Part shown: piece after piece, positions 35,801 through 44,522 of the stretch | How the letters are laid out: every line of letters begins with the position of its first letter | Numbering within the stretch: the stretch's first letter is position 1 | Source of the DNA: CAWBLP01 sp963789495 | Lineage (GTDB): Bacteria; Pseudomonadota; Alphaproteobacteria; Acetobacterales; Acetobacteraceae | DNA: 64,000 nt | Assembly: GCA_963789495.1 (NCBI GenBank) | Contig: CAWBLP010000006.1 | Span: forward strand, 62,001-126,000 | Reading direction: 5' to 3' | Program-made: the position numbers and the translations under genes | The notes under the pieces: model-generated | Seen by the model: the letters and a program-made list of their open reading frames with translations, nothing else | Database searches by the model: none | Told to the model about the DNA's origin: nothing

Positions 35801-37954
35801 GTCAGCCTGGCGGCGGTGGACGAGGGCATCCTGCGGCTCACCAATTTTACCTCCCCCGATCCGACCGACCATTTCCTCGGCCGGCGCCGGTTGGGGATCG
35901 ACATCCGCGACGACTGGGGCCGGCTGATCGCGCCGCCCGACGGGCCCGCAACCGCACTGCGCCAGGGCGGTGACGAAGGCAGCTTCGCGCTGCCGGACAT
36001 CCCGCAGAAAACCGTGACCCTGTTCGTGCCGCCGGTGCAGGCCGGGCCGGATGGCGTGGCGGAACTGCCGCTCGATTTTCCCGACTTCAACGGCCAGGTG
36101 CGGCTGATGGCGGTGGCCTGGAGCGGCACACGTATCGGCGCCGCCAGCAGCGATGTGCTGGTGCGCGACCCGCTGGTGGCGGAGCCGCTGCTGCCGCGCT
36201 TCCTGGCGCCCGGCGACCAGGCACGTCTGACCGTGCTGCTGCACGATCTGGATCTGCCGCAAGGTGAGGACGCGGCGACGGTCACGGTGGAAGGGCCGCT
36301 CGCCATCGCCGGGGAGGCGCGCCTGTCCGCCACGCTGGCGCCCGGCGCCCAGGCGCTCCCGCATACCACACTGACCGCGACCGGCGCCGGCCGCGGCGTG
36401 ATCCGGCTGGATGTGACCGGGCCGAACGGGTTCCACATCCAGCGGCAGACCGCGATCACCATCCGCCCCGCCCGCGCCGCCACCACCGAGATTGCGGGTG
36501 CCGACTTCGCCCCCGGCGCCGAGGAACGGCTTGCACCGGCGGCGGACGCCTTCGTGCCCGGTACCTGGCAGGCCTCGGCCAGCTTCGGTGGCGCGGTGCG
36601 CTACGACGTCGCGGGCCTGGTGCAGGCGCTGGAACGCTACCCGCTATGGTGCCTGGAACAGGCGGTCAGCCGCGGCCTGCCGCTGGCGGTGCTGCCGGAT
36701 GGGCCGATCGCCGGCCCGGATCGCGCCGGACGCTTGCAGCGGACCGTCGAGTCCGTGCTGGACCGCCAGCGCTTCGATGGCGGATTCGGCCTGTGGTCGG
36801 CGTCCGACGAGGCGCAGACCTGGCTGTCGGTCTACGCCACCGACTTCCTGCAACGTGCCCGCGCCGCCGGCGCCGCGGTGCCGGATCAGGCGATGCAGGA
36901 CGCGGTGAAATTCATCGCCGGCGCCGCAGATGACTCGGGCACCAACCCGCTCGATCTGGCGACCCAGCCCTATCGGCTGTACGTGCTGGCCCGCGCCGGG
37001 CAGGGTCGCCCGGGTGCGGCGCGCGTGCTGGCCGAACGGATCGAAACCCTGCCGACGCCGCTCGCCAAGGCGCAACTGGGCGCCGCGCTGGCGCTGGCGC
37101 ATGACCGGCCGCGCGCCGAGGCCGCCTTCGCCGCTGCGCTGGCCGCGCCGGCGCGCAACTGGTGGTCCGGCGATTACGGAACGGCGCTGCGCGACCAGGT
37201 GGCGACCGCGCTGCTGCTGAAGGAGAGCGGGTTGCTGCCCGACCGGATGGCCCGCCTGCTGGCCGCGCTGCCGGGCGCCAATCTGTCACCGGATTCGCTG
37301 TCCACCCAGGAACAGGCCTGGGCAGCGGCGGCGGCGGCGCAACTGGGACGTGATGGCGCGCCGGTGCGCATCGCGGTGGATGGCAAGGACCTGCCGCCGG
37401 CGTCCGTGGTGTCGGTGGCGCTGGATGCCCCGGTCAACGTGCGCAATCTGGGCGATCGCGCAGTCTGGCGCAGCGTCTCGGCCACCGGCGTGCCAGCGAC
37501 GCCGCTGCCCGCCGCACGCTCCGGCATGCGCATCGCGCGGCAGTTCCTCACGCTGGACGGGGCGGCGCTGGACCTGGACCATTTGAAGCAGAACACCGTG
37601 TTCGTGCTGCTGCTGGAGGGCCGCGCCGAGGACGGGCAGCCGCATCGGGCGATGGTGCAGCACGGCTTGCCGGCCGGGTGGGAACTCGCCGGACGGCTTG
37701 GCCCGGGAGACGTGCCGGGCATGGCCTGGGTCGGCAAGCTGTCGGAACCCGAGGCCCAGCCGGCGGCCGATGACCGCTATGCTTCGGTGGTGGCGCTGAC
37801 CCCGGAGCAGCCCGGTTTCCGCCTGGCAGTGCGGGTGCGCGCGGTAACCCCCGGCAGCTACGAGCTACCCGGCGCCGAGGCCGCCGACATGTATCGGCCC
37901 GGTGTGTTCGTGCGCCAGAATGCCGGGCGGATTACGGTGCAGGCGACCGAGTGA
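32855..37954 (+). CDS. Bacterial alpha-2-macroglobulin family lipoprotein with thioester motif
   Basis: 1699 residues. Signal peptide MRRLMLLLAAVLLLACGAA carries a lipobox LLAC, so a periplasm-facing lipoprotein as in E. coli YfhM. Residues 45-160 look like helical (TPR-like) repeats; macroglobulin beta-domains follow, with the A2M_N region at about 505-600 (DAYVWLDRGIYRPGETIRV) and the A2M region at about 1080-1130 (GQVRLMAVAWSGTRIGA, DPLVAEPLLPRFLAPGD). The thioester motif CLEQ has its Cys at residue 1266, preceded by YPLW, and the alpha/alpha thioester domain follows (RQRFDGGFGLW). Known relatives trap proteases at the cell surface and are coded next to PBP1C, as here. The frame is intact over 5.1 kb. 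Confidence 0.92.
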   Translation: MRRLMLLLAAVLLLACGAAHADEFNLPGLQTNSNAYARTLTARFPAGGTPQARHLAEQAADAAIRKQDWPAAAAAWERRIGLGEAQPEQWMALAQAQMHRTPAEPSRALQAAWRAFTGFDLGPDQVPALLLMADALQAMDRPAQAIQALQAAVERAPDDARLRETLAQTRRATGILVRQVRTEPQAEPPRACIDFTVPPTRRDDFHPEDWVKLEPPVPGAAVTREGDQICVSGLPSGATTRVTLRAGMPGVDGLSLVKDTTLSVAIANRRPRIDFDTRFFVLPRGQTPAIGLGTVNLSSVKLTLARLSERNVIGFIRSTRLGQPVESWDAERITDQSGRVVWQGSAEIPNWAMNRTAHTALPLPDALASAGPGLFALIAGAGDGTPNVSTGVQMILRTDLAPTIWRGSDGLTVQVRGYADVAPRAGVTLRLLAENNDILAETTTDADGVGKFAAPLLHGEGPVAPRAVEALAGHDYTLLDLDTAAFDLADRGVAGLPDPGPLDAYVWLDRGIYRPGETIRVMALLRDGAGKPVDLPARFTVKRPNGQVFLETTPARSGDASVYLPVTLSKGAPGGTWSVEVKADPGLPPIGRAEFRVDAFVPDRMAVDLGPAAGPIVPGQPYRLPVAARYLYGAPGAGLTGQAQMRLVIDPTPFPVLAGYRVGLEGETYAPDSKDLKLPETDAQGHATLAIDLARAPDTTHALKAAISVGVNDPSGHAALATTEIPVRPNNALIGIKPAFADNAVDAGTEAGFDVIAVAPDGTRIAMPAKLRLVRERPDWRLVMHGSLARYETVWRAEPLETEAVTIPADAPLHVARKLDFGRYRIELLQAGGMAATSMRFRSGWVSSDSPDVPDRVDVSADRGSYAPGDTARIHIAPPFAGRATLLVLTDRVHLLRDVAVPAGGTDVDVPVSADWGPGAYVTVHVFRPAADAHARPGRAIGLTWVGINPGVRKLPVAFEAAEKFTPRARAAIRVRTAPNAWVSLAAVDEGILRLTNFTSPDPTDHFLGRRRLGIDIRDDWGRLIAPPDGPATALRQGGDEGSFALPDIPQKTVTLFVPPVQAGPDGVAELPLDFPDFNGQVRLMAVAWSGTRIGAASSDVLVRDPLVAEPLLPRFLAPGDQARLTVLLHDLDLPQGEDAATVTVEGPLAIAGEARLSATLAPGAQALPHTTLTATGAGRGVIRLDVTGPNGFHIQRQTAITIRPARAATTEIAGADFAPGAEERLAPAADAFVPGTWQASASFGGAVRYDVAGLVQALERYPLWCLEQAVSRGLPLAVLPDGPIAGPDRAGRLQRTVESVLDRQRFDGGFGLWSASDEAQTWLSVYATDFLQRARAAGAAVPDQAMQDAVKFIAGAADDSGTNPLDLATQPYRLYVLARAGQGRPGAARVLAERIETLPTPLAKAQLGAALALAHDRPRAEAAFAAALAAPARNWWSGDYGTALRDQVATALLLKESGLLPDRMARLLAALPGANLSPDSLSTQEQAWAAAAAAQLGRDGAPVRIAVDGKDLPPASVVSVALDAPVNVRNLGDRAVWRSVSATGVPATPLPAARSGMRIARQFLTLDGAALDLDHLKQNTVFVLLLEGRAEDGQPHRAMVQHGLPAGWELAGRLGPGDVPGMAWVGKLSEPEAQPAADDRYASVVALTPEQPGFRLAVRVRAVTPGSYELPGAEAADMYRPGVFVRQNAGRITVQATE

Positions 37955-38330
37955 TGCCAGTCCTGTCGGGCGTGGCGGCAGGGCGCGGACCCAGCGACGG
38001 GGCAGCGTTGCTGTGCCTCACCGTCCGGAGCTCCGGAGCAGCAGCGTCAGACTTCGCCGGCTCCTTCGGCGCGGTGCAGACGATCCGGCCGCTGGCACTC
38101 ACGCCCGCCGGGATCACCATGTCAAAGCCCTTGCCGCTGCTGTGCGGCCACGAAGCCGGCACGGACCGCCGCGCGTGGGCGGCGCCGTCCGGGCGTCCCA
38201 CCGGCCACGGCGGAAGCCGACGCGCCGGCCGGCCGAACGGGGGGCGCCGCTGCGCCGAACCGATCCTCCTGGGACCCCGGCGGATCCGGGCCGTGCAGCA
38301 TTCCCGAGGCGCCGGGCGGGTCGTCCCGTG
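37955..38330. other. Gap between the macroglobulin and pbpC genes
   Basis: 376 bases without a supported gene, though frames stay open because of GC richness. Unusually long for a pair that is normally tightly linked; no repeat family recognised. Confidence 0.5.
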
Positions 38331-40552
38331 ATGCCGGCCGATCCGGCACGCCCCGCATCCCCGACCCGCCGCGCCGCCGGGCTGCTCGTCTGCATCCCGG
38401 CGCTGCTGTGGCTGCTCGCCGCCACCGGCATCCTGCTGGACCGTCTGTTCCCGCCCGACCTGACCCGGTTCACCACCGTCGGGACCGAGGTGCTGGACCG
38501 GCACGATCGCCCGCTGGCCCTGCTGCCGGCGCCGAACGGGGTGTGGCGGCTGCGCGCCGATCTGGACCATGTCTCGCCGATCCTGGTCGATACCCTGATC
38601 GCGGTGGAAGACCGGCGCTTCTGGCTGCATCCCGGGGTCGACCCGGTTGCCCTGCTGCGCGCCACCGCCCAGTTGCTGCGGGCCGGCCACATCGTCTCCG
38701 GCGGCTCCACAATCGCGATGCAGGCGGCGCGACTGCTGCATCCCCGGCCGCGCACCCTGCGCGCCAAGCTGATCGAGCTGGTGCGGGCGCTGCAATTGGA
38801 GGCGCGTTACGGCCGCCGCGGCGTGCTGGAGATCTGGCTGACCCTGGCCCCGTTCGGCGGCAATCTGGAAGGCGTTCGTGCCGGGTCGCTGGCCTGGTTC
38901 GGCGTGCCGGCCGAGGCTCTGGAACCCGCCCAGGCGGCGCTGCTGGTCGCGGTCCCCCGGCGCCCCGAGGCGCTGCGGCCGGATCGTCATGCGGACGCTG
39001 CTCATCGCCTGCGCGACCGGGTGCTGGCGGTGGCGGATGCGGCGAGTGTCGGGGCGGTGCCCCGAACCCCACCAGGGGGCTTTGCCCCCTGGACCCCCAG
39101 CAAAGGCTCGCCTTTGCAATCGGATTCCGTTTGGGGTGGGGAGGGGGCGCTCGCCCCCACCCCACCCCAAACAGAGTCGGTTCCAAGGGCCGGGCCCTTG
39201 GCGGGGATGCAAGGGGCAGCGCCCCTTGCTGGGGGGCGGGGGCAACGCCCCCGATCCCGACCGCCCGCGTCGCGCTGCCGCGCCATGCCCCGCAGCTCGC
39301 CGCGTCGTTGCCGGACCGTCCGGTCGTGCACACCACGCTGGACCTGCCGCTGCAGGCGGCGCTGGAACGGCTGGCCCGCACCCGTCTGCAGTCGCTGCCG
39401 CGCCGCGCATCGCTGGCGATCCTGGTGGCGGATGCCGCAACCCGCGAAATCCTGGCGCTGTATCCCGGCGCCTGGGGCGATCCGGCGCGGGCCGGTGCGC
39501 TGGACCTGACCCGGGCGGAACGCTCGCCCGGATCGGCGCTGAAGCCGTTCATCTACGCCATGGCCTTCGCCGACGGGATCGTGGCGCCGGAGACGCCGGT
39601 GCCCGACCTGCCACTGCATTTCGGCAGCTACGCGCCGGAGAATTTCGACCGCGGCTTCGCCGGCAGCCTGACCGCCGCCGAGGCCCTGCGGCGCTCGCTG
39701 AACCTGCCCGCGGTGGCGCTGCTCGACCGGGTCGGGCCGCTGCGGTTCGCCGCCACGCTGCGCGCCGCCGGCGCCACCCTGCGCCTGCCGCGCGGTGCCA
39801 ACCCATCCCTGCCGCTCGCCCTCGGCGGCGCCGGCATCACCTTGCGGCAGGCCGTGGCGCTGTATGCGGCGCTCGCCACCGATGGAACCGGGGGGCCGCT
39901 GCGGCTGCTGGCCGGCGCGCCGGCCGAACGCCCGCGCTTCCTGCCAAGGGCGGCGGCGCAGGCGGTGGCCGATGTGCTGACCCGGCCGCTGCCGTATTTC
40001 GGCGGCCCGCGCGGCGTTGCCTGGAAAACCGGCACCAGTTGGGGCGGCCGCGACGCCTGGGCGCTGGGGTTCGATGTGCGTCACGCGGTCGGCGTCTGGA
40101 TCGGGCGGCCGGATGGCACGCCGCTGCCGGGTGCGACCGGTGCCTCGCTGGCGCTGCCGGTGCTGGGGCATGTGTTCGATCTGCTGCCCCAGGCGCCGCG
40201 AGCGCCCGCACCGGCTGCCGCACCGGCCCAGACCGCCCGCGCGCCGGAGGCCGACGCGCTGCGGCTGCTGTTCCCGCCGCCGGGCGCGGTGCTGTCCAGC
40301 GACGGCCCGGTGACGATCCGCGTGATGGGCGGGCAGCGGCCGCTGACTTTCCTGGTCGATGGCGCCAGGCTGCCGACCGATCGGGTACGCCGCGAGGCCG
40401 CCTGGGTGCCTCCCGGGCCGGGATTTTACCGGCTCACCGTGCTGGATGCCGAGGGTACCGCCACGCGCGCCGCCGTGCAGGTGCGCCCCGATCCGGTGGC
40501 CGGCCAGGGAGCCGCGATCGACTTACCACCGGCCTCCCCGCCTTTGCATTGA
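38331..40552 (+). pseudogene. pbpC: Penicillin-binding protein 1C split by a hairpin repeat
   Basis: Bifunctional peptidoglycan synthase. First part (38331 to about 39045): one membrane anchor (GLLVCIPALLWLLAATGILL) and the GT51 transglycosylase with IAVEDRRFWLHPGVD (catalytic Glu), GGSTIAMQAARLL and ILEIWL-type region. Second part from about 39254 in another frame: transpeptidase with Ser in SPGSALKPF, the SLN triad (RRSLNLPAV), KTG in WKTGTSWGGRD, and the C-terminal BiPBP_C domain (LLFPPPGAVLSSDGPVTI). Between them lies a family-A repeat of about 208 bases that replaces the junction and shifts the frame, so the first frame ends at 39509 after 392 residues. A separate transpeptidase polypeptide could only arise by internal initiation. 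Follows the macroglobulin gene as in other bacteria. Confidence 0.88.
39046..39253 (-). repeat. Hairpin repeat family A, copy A4, inside pbpC
   Basis: Order of hairpins is reversed relative to copies A2 and A3: GGGGCGGTGCCCC, GGGGGCTTTGCCCCC, AAAGGCTCGCCTTT, central GTTTGGGGTGGGGAGGGGGC facing CCCACCCCACCCCAAAC, AAGGGCCGGGCCCTT, AAGGGGCAGCGCCCCTT and GGGGGCAACGCCCCC. Borders are inferred from where pbpC similarity stops and resumes. Confidence 0.87.
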
Positions 40553-40890
40553 TCTGCCGATGCGATTTTCCGCGCCGTGGCCGGCGTGCTCCGGCAGGCT
40601 GGCGTGACAACCCCTGTGCTGACGTGATTTGCCGCGCCGTGACCGTCTTGCTCCTGCAGGCCGGCGCGACAAATCCCTGCGCTGACCCGCCGATACGATC
40701 TTCCGCGTTGTGGCCGGCATGTTCCCGAAGGCCGGCGTGCCAATTTCTTTGCTGACGTGCTGACGTGCTGACGTGCTGACGTGCTGACGTGCTGACGTGC
40801 TGACGTGCTGACGTGCTGACGTGATTTTCCGCGCCGTAACCGTCGTGCTCCTGCAGGCCGGCGCGACCATCCCTGCGCTGACCCGGACAT
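40553..40890 (+). repeat. Degenerate tandem array of 65-75-bp units
   Basis: About four imperfect units after pbpC, each containing TTTTCCGCGCCGT or a close variant, then a CTCCTGCAGGCCGGCG-type palindrome and GCGACAAATCCCTGCGCTGAC. They begin near 40553, 40619, 40680 and 40815. An 8-bp microsatellite is embedded between units three and four. No coding potential; the remaining bases to 40950 show nothing further. Confidence 0.78.
40751..40822 (+). repeat. Nine perfect tandem copies of GCTGACGT
   Basis: 72 bases of uninterrupted 8-bp repeat embedded in the larger degenerate array; the unit is the GCTGACGT junction word of that array, so it probably arose by slippage there. Confidence 0.95.
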
Positions 40891-40950
40891 GGATTTACCC
40901 CATGGCGTGACCGCGCGCTGCTGGCGATCAGCTGCGGCCGGCCGCCGAGG

Positions 40951-41544
40951 TCAGGCATCAACGATGCGCAGCCAGGGCCAGCGCGCGCGATAGGACTCGG
41001 CCTTGCGGCGGAACTGGGCCGGCTGGCGGTGCAGCGGATTGATCCGCAGAACCCCGTCCTGAATCTCCTGCAACCCATAGGGGGCGTGGAGCGCGCCGGT
41101 CGCCACCGCGATGCCGATGCAGGTGCCGGCGATCAGATAGCGATCGATCCCATCCCGGCTGGAGGTGAGCTGCGGATAGGAGGTGCCAAACCGTTGCGGA
41201 TACCAGAGATGCACCCGCGCCTGGTTTTTCACCTCGACGCTGACTTCGAGATCGGCGAGCAGTGTCCGGGCGCGCCGGATCACCGCGTCCTCCGCCGCCC
41301 AGGACAGGTCAGAGCCGTCAAAATAGAACACGTCGTAATCCTTCACGCCCCAGCCGGGTGGGTGGCCGGCGACGCGGTTCCAGCTCGCCTGGAACAGGCA
41401 GCCCGCGGTGAGGAAACATTCATTCAGCCGCAGCGCGGGCAGACGCCGCAGCAGTTCGGCATTCACCGGATCGGCCATCACCGCGTCGAGGAACATGCCT
41501 GAGCCAGCCAGCACCGTCCTGTCCGCAGGCGGATGCGCGATCAA
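40951..41544 (-). CDS. Nucleotidyltransferase family protein (NTP_transf_6 type)
   Basis: 197 residues. LTAGCLFQASWNRVAG followed by GVKDYDVFYFD (metal-binding Asp-X-Asp) and the VEVKNQARVHLWYPQRFG block is the DUF925/NTP_transf_6 pattern, predicted nucleotidyltransferases with unknown substrate. The stop adjoins the repeat array. The glutamine-synthetase-like gene starts upstream on the same strand, 44 bases away, so co-transcription is plausible. Confidence 0.84.
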   Translation of the reverse strand: MIAHPPADRTVLAGSGMFLDAVMADPVNAELLRRLPALRLNECFLTAGCLFQASWNRVAGHPPGWGVKDYDVFYFDGSDLSWAAEDAVIRRARTLLADLEVSVEVKNQARVHLWYPQRFGTSYPQLTSSRDGIDRYLIAGTCIGIAVATGALHAPYGLQEIQDGVLRINPLHRQPAQFRRKAESYRARWPWLRIVDA

Positions 41545-41588
41545 TGCCGGGGATGGCGGGGCCGCCGAGGCAATCCGCGCGCCGCCAT

Positions 41589-42864
41589 TCAGTACACCTC
41601 GGCGTAGCGCTCACACAGTTCGGTCGCCGTCAGCTCCGCCACATGCGCAAGCTCGGAGCGCTTGTGGCGCAGATAGGCCTCCAGGAACACCGGACCGAAC
41701 CAGGACTGCACGGACTCGCTCGCCGCCATCCTCTCCAACGCGGTGGACAGCGTGTGAGGCAAGGGAGGCGGCGCCGATCCCGCCACCGGCAGCGCCAGGC
41801 CGCGGCGGATGCCGTCGGCGCCGGCGAACAGCACGGCACCCAGCGCCATGTACGGACTGGCGGCGGCGTCGCAGACGCGGAACTCAACGTTGAACTGGCG
41901 CGCGATGTCGGTCGGGTCGGTGGCGGCGAACACCGGACAGACGCGCAGCGCTGCGCCGCGATCCTGCTGCACCAGGTCGATCACCGTGGGCGCCCAGCGG
42001 TTCGGGGTCAGCCGCAGATAGGACACCGGCGATGGTGCGGTGATCGCGGCGAGCGCCGGCAAATGATGCAGCACGCCGGCGCAGAACTGTTGCGCCGCCG
42101 GGGTCAGGCCGAACGGTCCGGCAGGGTCGTGGGTGGCCGGCTGGCCGGCGGCGTCGCGCAGGCTCAGATGGATGTGCACGCCGTTGCCGACACCTTCCGC
42201 CACCGGCATCGGTGAGAACACCGCGCGATGGCCCAGCCGGTGCGCAGTTGCGCGCGCCATCTCGCGGGTGATGACCGCCTGGTCGGCGGCGGCCTGCGGC
42301 GGCGCCGGCGCCACCGTCACCTCGAACTGGCGGGCGCCGTATTCCGGCAGGAACGAATCCGGCGCGACCCCGGCGGCCCGGAGCGCGGCGATGAAGCTCT
42401 CGCCGAACCCGCCCTGCCGCCGCCATGCGTTGAGGCTGTACGCAGTCGCCGGGCCGTTCGGCATTGCCGGTGTAGACGAACTCCTGCTCGAACGCGGCGA
42501 TCGCCTGCAGTCCGCTCGCCTGCTCCAGCGCCGTGATGGCGCGGCGGAGGAATTCGCGCGGGCAGCATTCCCAGGGCGAGCCGACGGTGTTGCGGATGTC
42601 GCCCAGGAAGAAGTGTTCGGGCGCCGATCCGTCGGCGAAATCCACCCGCACCTCGGCGGTGGGGTCGGGTACAACCATCAGATCACCGGCGGTGCCGAAC
42701 GGGGTGTCGAAGATCGGCCCGAACGCGGTCTGCATCAGGTTGCTGTGGGTCCAGCCGATGCCCTTCCGACGGCGCGATTCGAGTTCGCTGGCCGGAAACC
42801 CCTTGCCGCGCACATGGCCGGCGATATCGCAGGTTCCGACGAAGATCAGGTCCTCGCGCAGCAT
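41589..42864 (-). pseudogene. Glutamine-synthetase family protein with one frameshift
   Basis: ATP-dependent ligase of the GlnA fold, of the divergent group that includes gamma-glutamylpolyamine synthetases. N-terminal part: FVGTCDIAGHVRGKGFP, LMVVPDPTAEVRVDF and FEQEFVYTG (metal-binding Glu-X-Glu-like). After a shift at about 42444-42461, explained by one extra base (GAC-T-GCG on the coding strand), the catalytic part continues: AYSLNAWRRQGGFGESF, QFEVTVAP, GNGVHIHLSLRD, RLTPNRWAP and FRVCDAAASPYMALGAVL. With the base removed the protein has about 424 residues, normal for the family. May be real loss or an assembly error. Confidence 0.84.
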
Positions 42865-42992
42865 GGCGGCTCCTTTCGGATGGGTTGCCCGAACCGGCGG
42901 CGATGCGGAACGGCTTTACCACGAAGCGCGTCACAAGCCAGCGCCGTAGCCGCAACCCCACCGGCGCCGCTGGTTTCCACCCGAACGCCGGC

Positions 42993-44522
42993 TCAGCGCA
43001 GCGTCTGCTGCGCCGGACCCAGCCGCTTCGGCAGCCGCAGCACCAGCAGCAGCGTCACCACAGCGAGTCCCAGCAGCAGCAGGTAGGCATTGTGCAGCCC
43101 GGCGCTGACCAGCCCGGTCAGCCGCATCTGCTCCGCGACCGACAGCGCCGCGCGGGTAGCCGGTTCCAGCAACTGGTCCACCTGGTGCGCCGCGCCGGGC
43201 GAGCGGGCCTGAATCGTCAGGTTCAGCACCGCCCCGCAGGACGCCGCCCCGAGTGCCTGGCCGATGAAGCGCAGGAACAGGCAGGACGAGGTGGCGGCGC
43301 CGCGCTTGCCCCAGGGCACCGCCGCCTGGATCGCGACGATGAAGGCGGTGTTGCACAGCCCCATGCCGACGCCCAGCACCAGCGAGCCGGTCCAGGCCCA
43401 GAACAGCCCATCTTCCGGCCGCATCATCACCAGCGCCGCGGCACCCAGGATCAGTGACGTCGCGCCCAGCGCCGCGATCAGCCGGTAGCTGGTGCGCACC
43501 ATCAGCCTGCCGCCGAAAATGCTGGAGACTGCCCAGGTGACCGACATCACGCCGAGCACCAGGCCGGCAATGGTCGGGCTGCGGCCCATCGCGCCCTGTA
43601 CGTAGGTCGGCAGGAAGGCGGACACGCCCATCATCACCGCCCCGGCCAGGCCGCCGCCCAGGCTGCCCACCGCGATCACCCGGTCGCGCCACAGTTCCAG
43701 CGGCAGCATCGGCTCTGCGGTGCGCGCCTCATGCAGGATCAGGCCGGCCAGGCCGCACACGGTGACCACGCCGATGCCGAGCAGGGCCTGGGATGACAGG
43801 ACGCTGCCCTGCACCAGCATCAGCATCACCGCCCCGACGGTGAGCATCAGCAGCAGGGAGCCCAGCGTGTCGATGCGATGCTGCCTTGGTTCCACCTGTT
43901 CGCGCAGGAACAGCGAGATCATCACGATCGCCGCGGCACCGATCGGCAGGTTGACCCAGAACACCACCGGCCAGGCCACGTGCTGCACCAGGAACGCGCC
44001 GAGCGACGGGCCCACCACGGCCGAGACGCCGAACACCGAGGAGATCAGCCCCTGCACGCGGGCGCGCTCGGATGGGGTGTAGATGTCGCCGCAGATCGTC
44101 ATGGCGATCGGCTGCACGCCGCCGGCGCCGAAGCCCTGCAACGCCCGGAACGCCACCAGCCACAGCATGCCGGGGGCGAAGCCGCACAGGGTGGAGCCGG
44201 TCAGGAACAGCCCGACGCCGATATAGAACACCTTGCGGCGCCCGTAGATGTCGGCCAGCCGGCCGTAGATCGGGATGCTGACCGCCTGGGTCAGCAGGTA
44301 GGCGGCGAACACCCAGCTGAACAGGTTGAAGCCGCCCAGCTCGCCCACGATGGTGGGCATGGCGGTGGCGATGATGGTGCTTTCGACCGCCGCCATGAAC
44401 GTGGCCATCAGGCAGGCCGCCAGGATCAGCGAGCGCCGCACAGGTTTGATCGGCAGCTGTGGCGATGCGGAGGCCAGGGTGGGGCTGCCGGCGTGCCGGG
44501 GTGCGGTTCCGTCGGGAGGCAT
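42993..44522 (-). CDS. MFS multidrug exporter, DHA2 (14-helix) family
   Basis: 509 residues, inner membrane. TM1 region LMATFMAAVESTIIATAMPTI is the DHA2 signature with the conserved acidic residue; motif A GRLADIYGRRKVFYIG; motif C around GVSAVVGPSLGAFL; FWVNLPIG. No adaptor (EmrA) gene is adjacent, so it probably works alone, unlike the disrupted pair at 1-4.6 kb. The C terminus LRLPKRLGPAQQTLR is cytoplasmic. Separated from the upstream repeat region by 200 bases. Confidence 0.9.
   Translation of the reverse strand: MPPDGTAPRHAGSPTLASASPQLPIKPVRRSLILAACLMATFMAAVESTIIATAMPTIVGELGGFNLFSWVFAAYLLTQAVSIPIYGRLADIYGRRKVFYIGVGLFLTGSTLCGFAPGMLWLVAFRALQGFGAGGVQPIAMTICGDIYTPSERARVQGLISSVFGVSAVVGPSLGAFLVQHVAWPVVFWVNLPIGAAAIVMISLFLREQVEPRQHRIDTLGSLLLMLTVGAVMLMLVQGSVLSSQALLGIGVVTVCGLAGLILHEARTAEPMLPLELWRDRVIAVGSLGGGLAGAVMMGVSAFLPTYVQGAMGRSPTIAGLVLGVMSVTWAVSSIFGGRLMVRTSYRLIAALGATSLILGAAALVMMRPEDGLFWAWTGSLVLGVGMGLCNTAFIVAIQAAVPWGKRGAATSSCLFLRFIGQALGAASCGAVLNLTIQARSPGAAHQVDQLLEPATRAALSVAEQMRLTGLVSAGLHNAYLLLLGLAVVTLLLVLRLPKRLGPAQQTLR

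Noticed and set aside
32786..36436. A 1216-codon open frame on the minus strand opposite the macroglobulin gene
   Set aside because: It is a GC-bias shadow: composition is Arg/Gly/His-rich with no recognisable domain, whereas the plus strand encodes a complete known protein.
39254..40552. The transpeptidase half of pbpC as an independent, properly started gene
   Set aside because: The frame is open upstream only because it runs through the repeat; there is no convincing start or ribosome site, and the domain lacks its membrane anchor.
40751..40822. CRISPR array
   Set aside because: Units are 8 bp with no spacers; it is a microsatellite.
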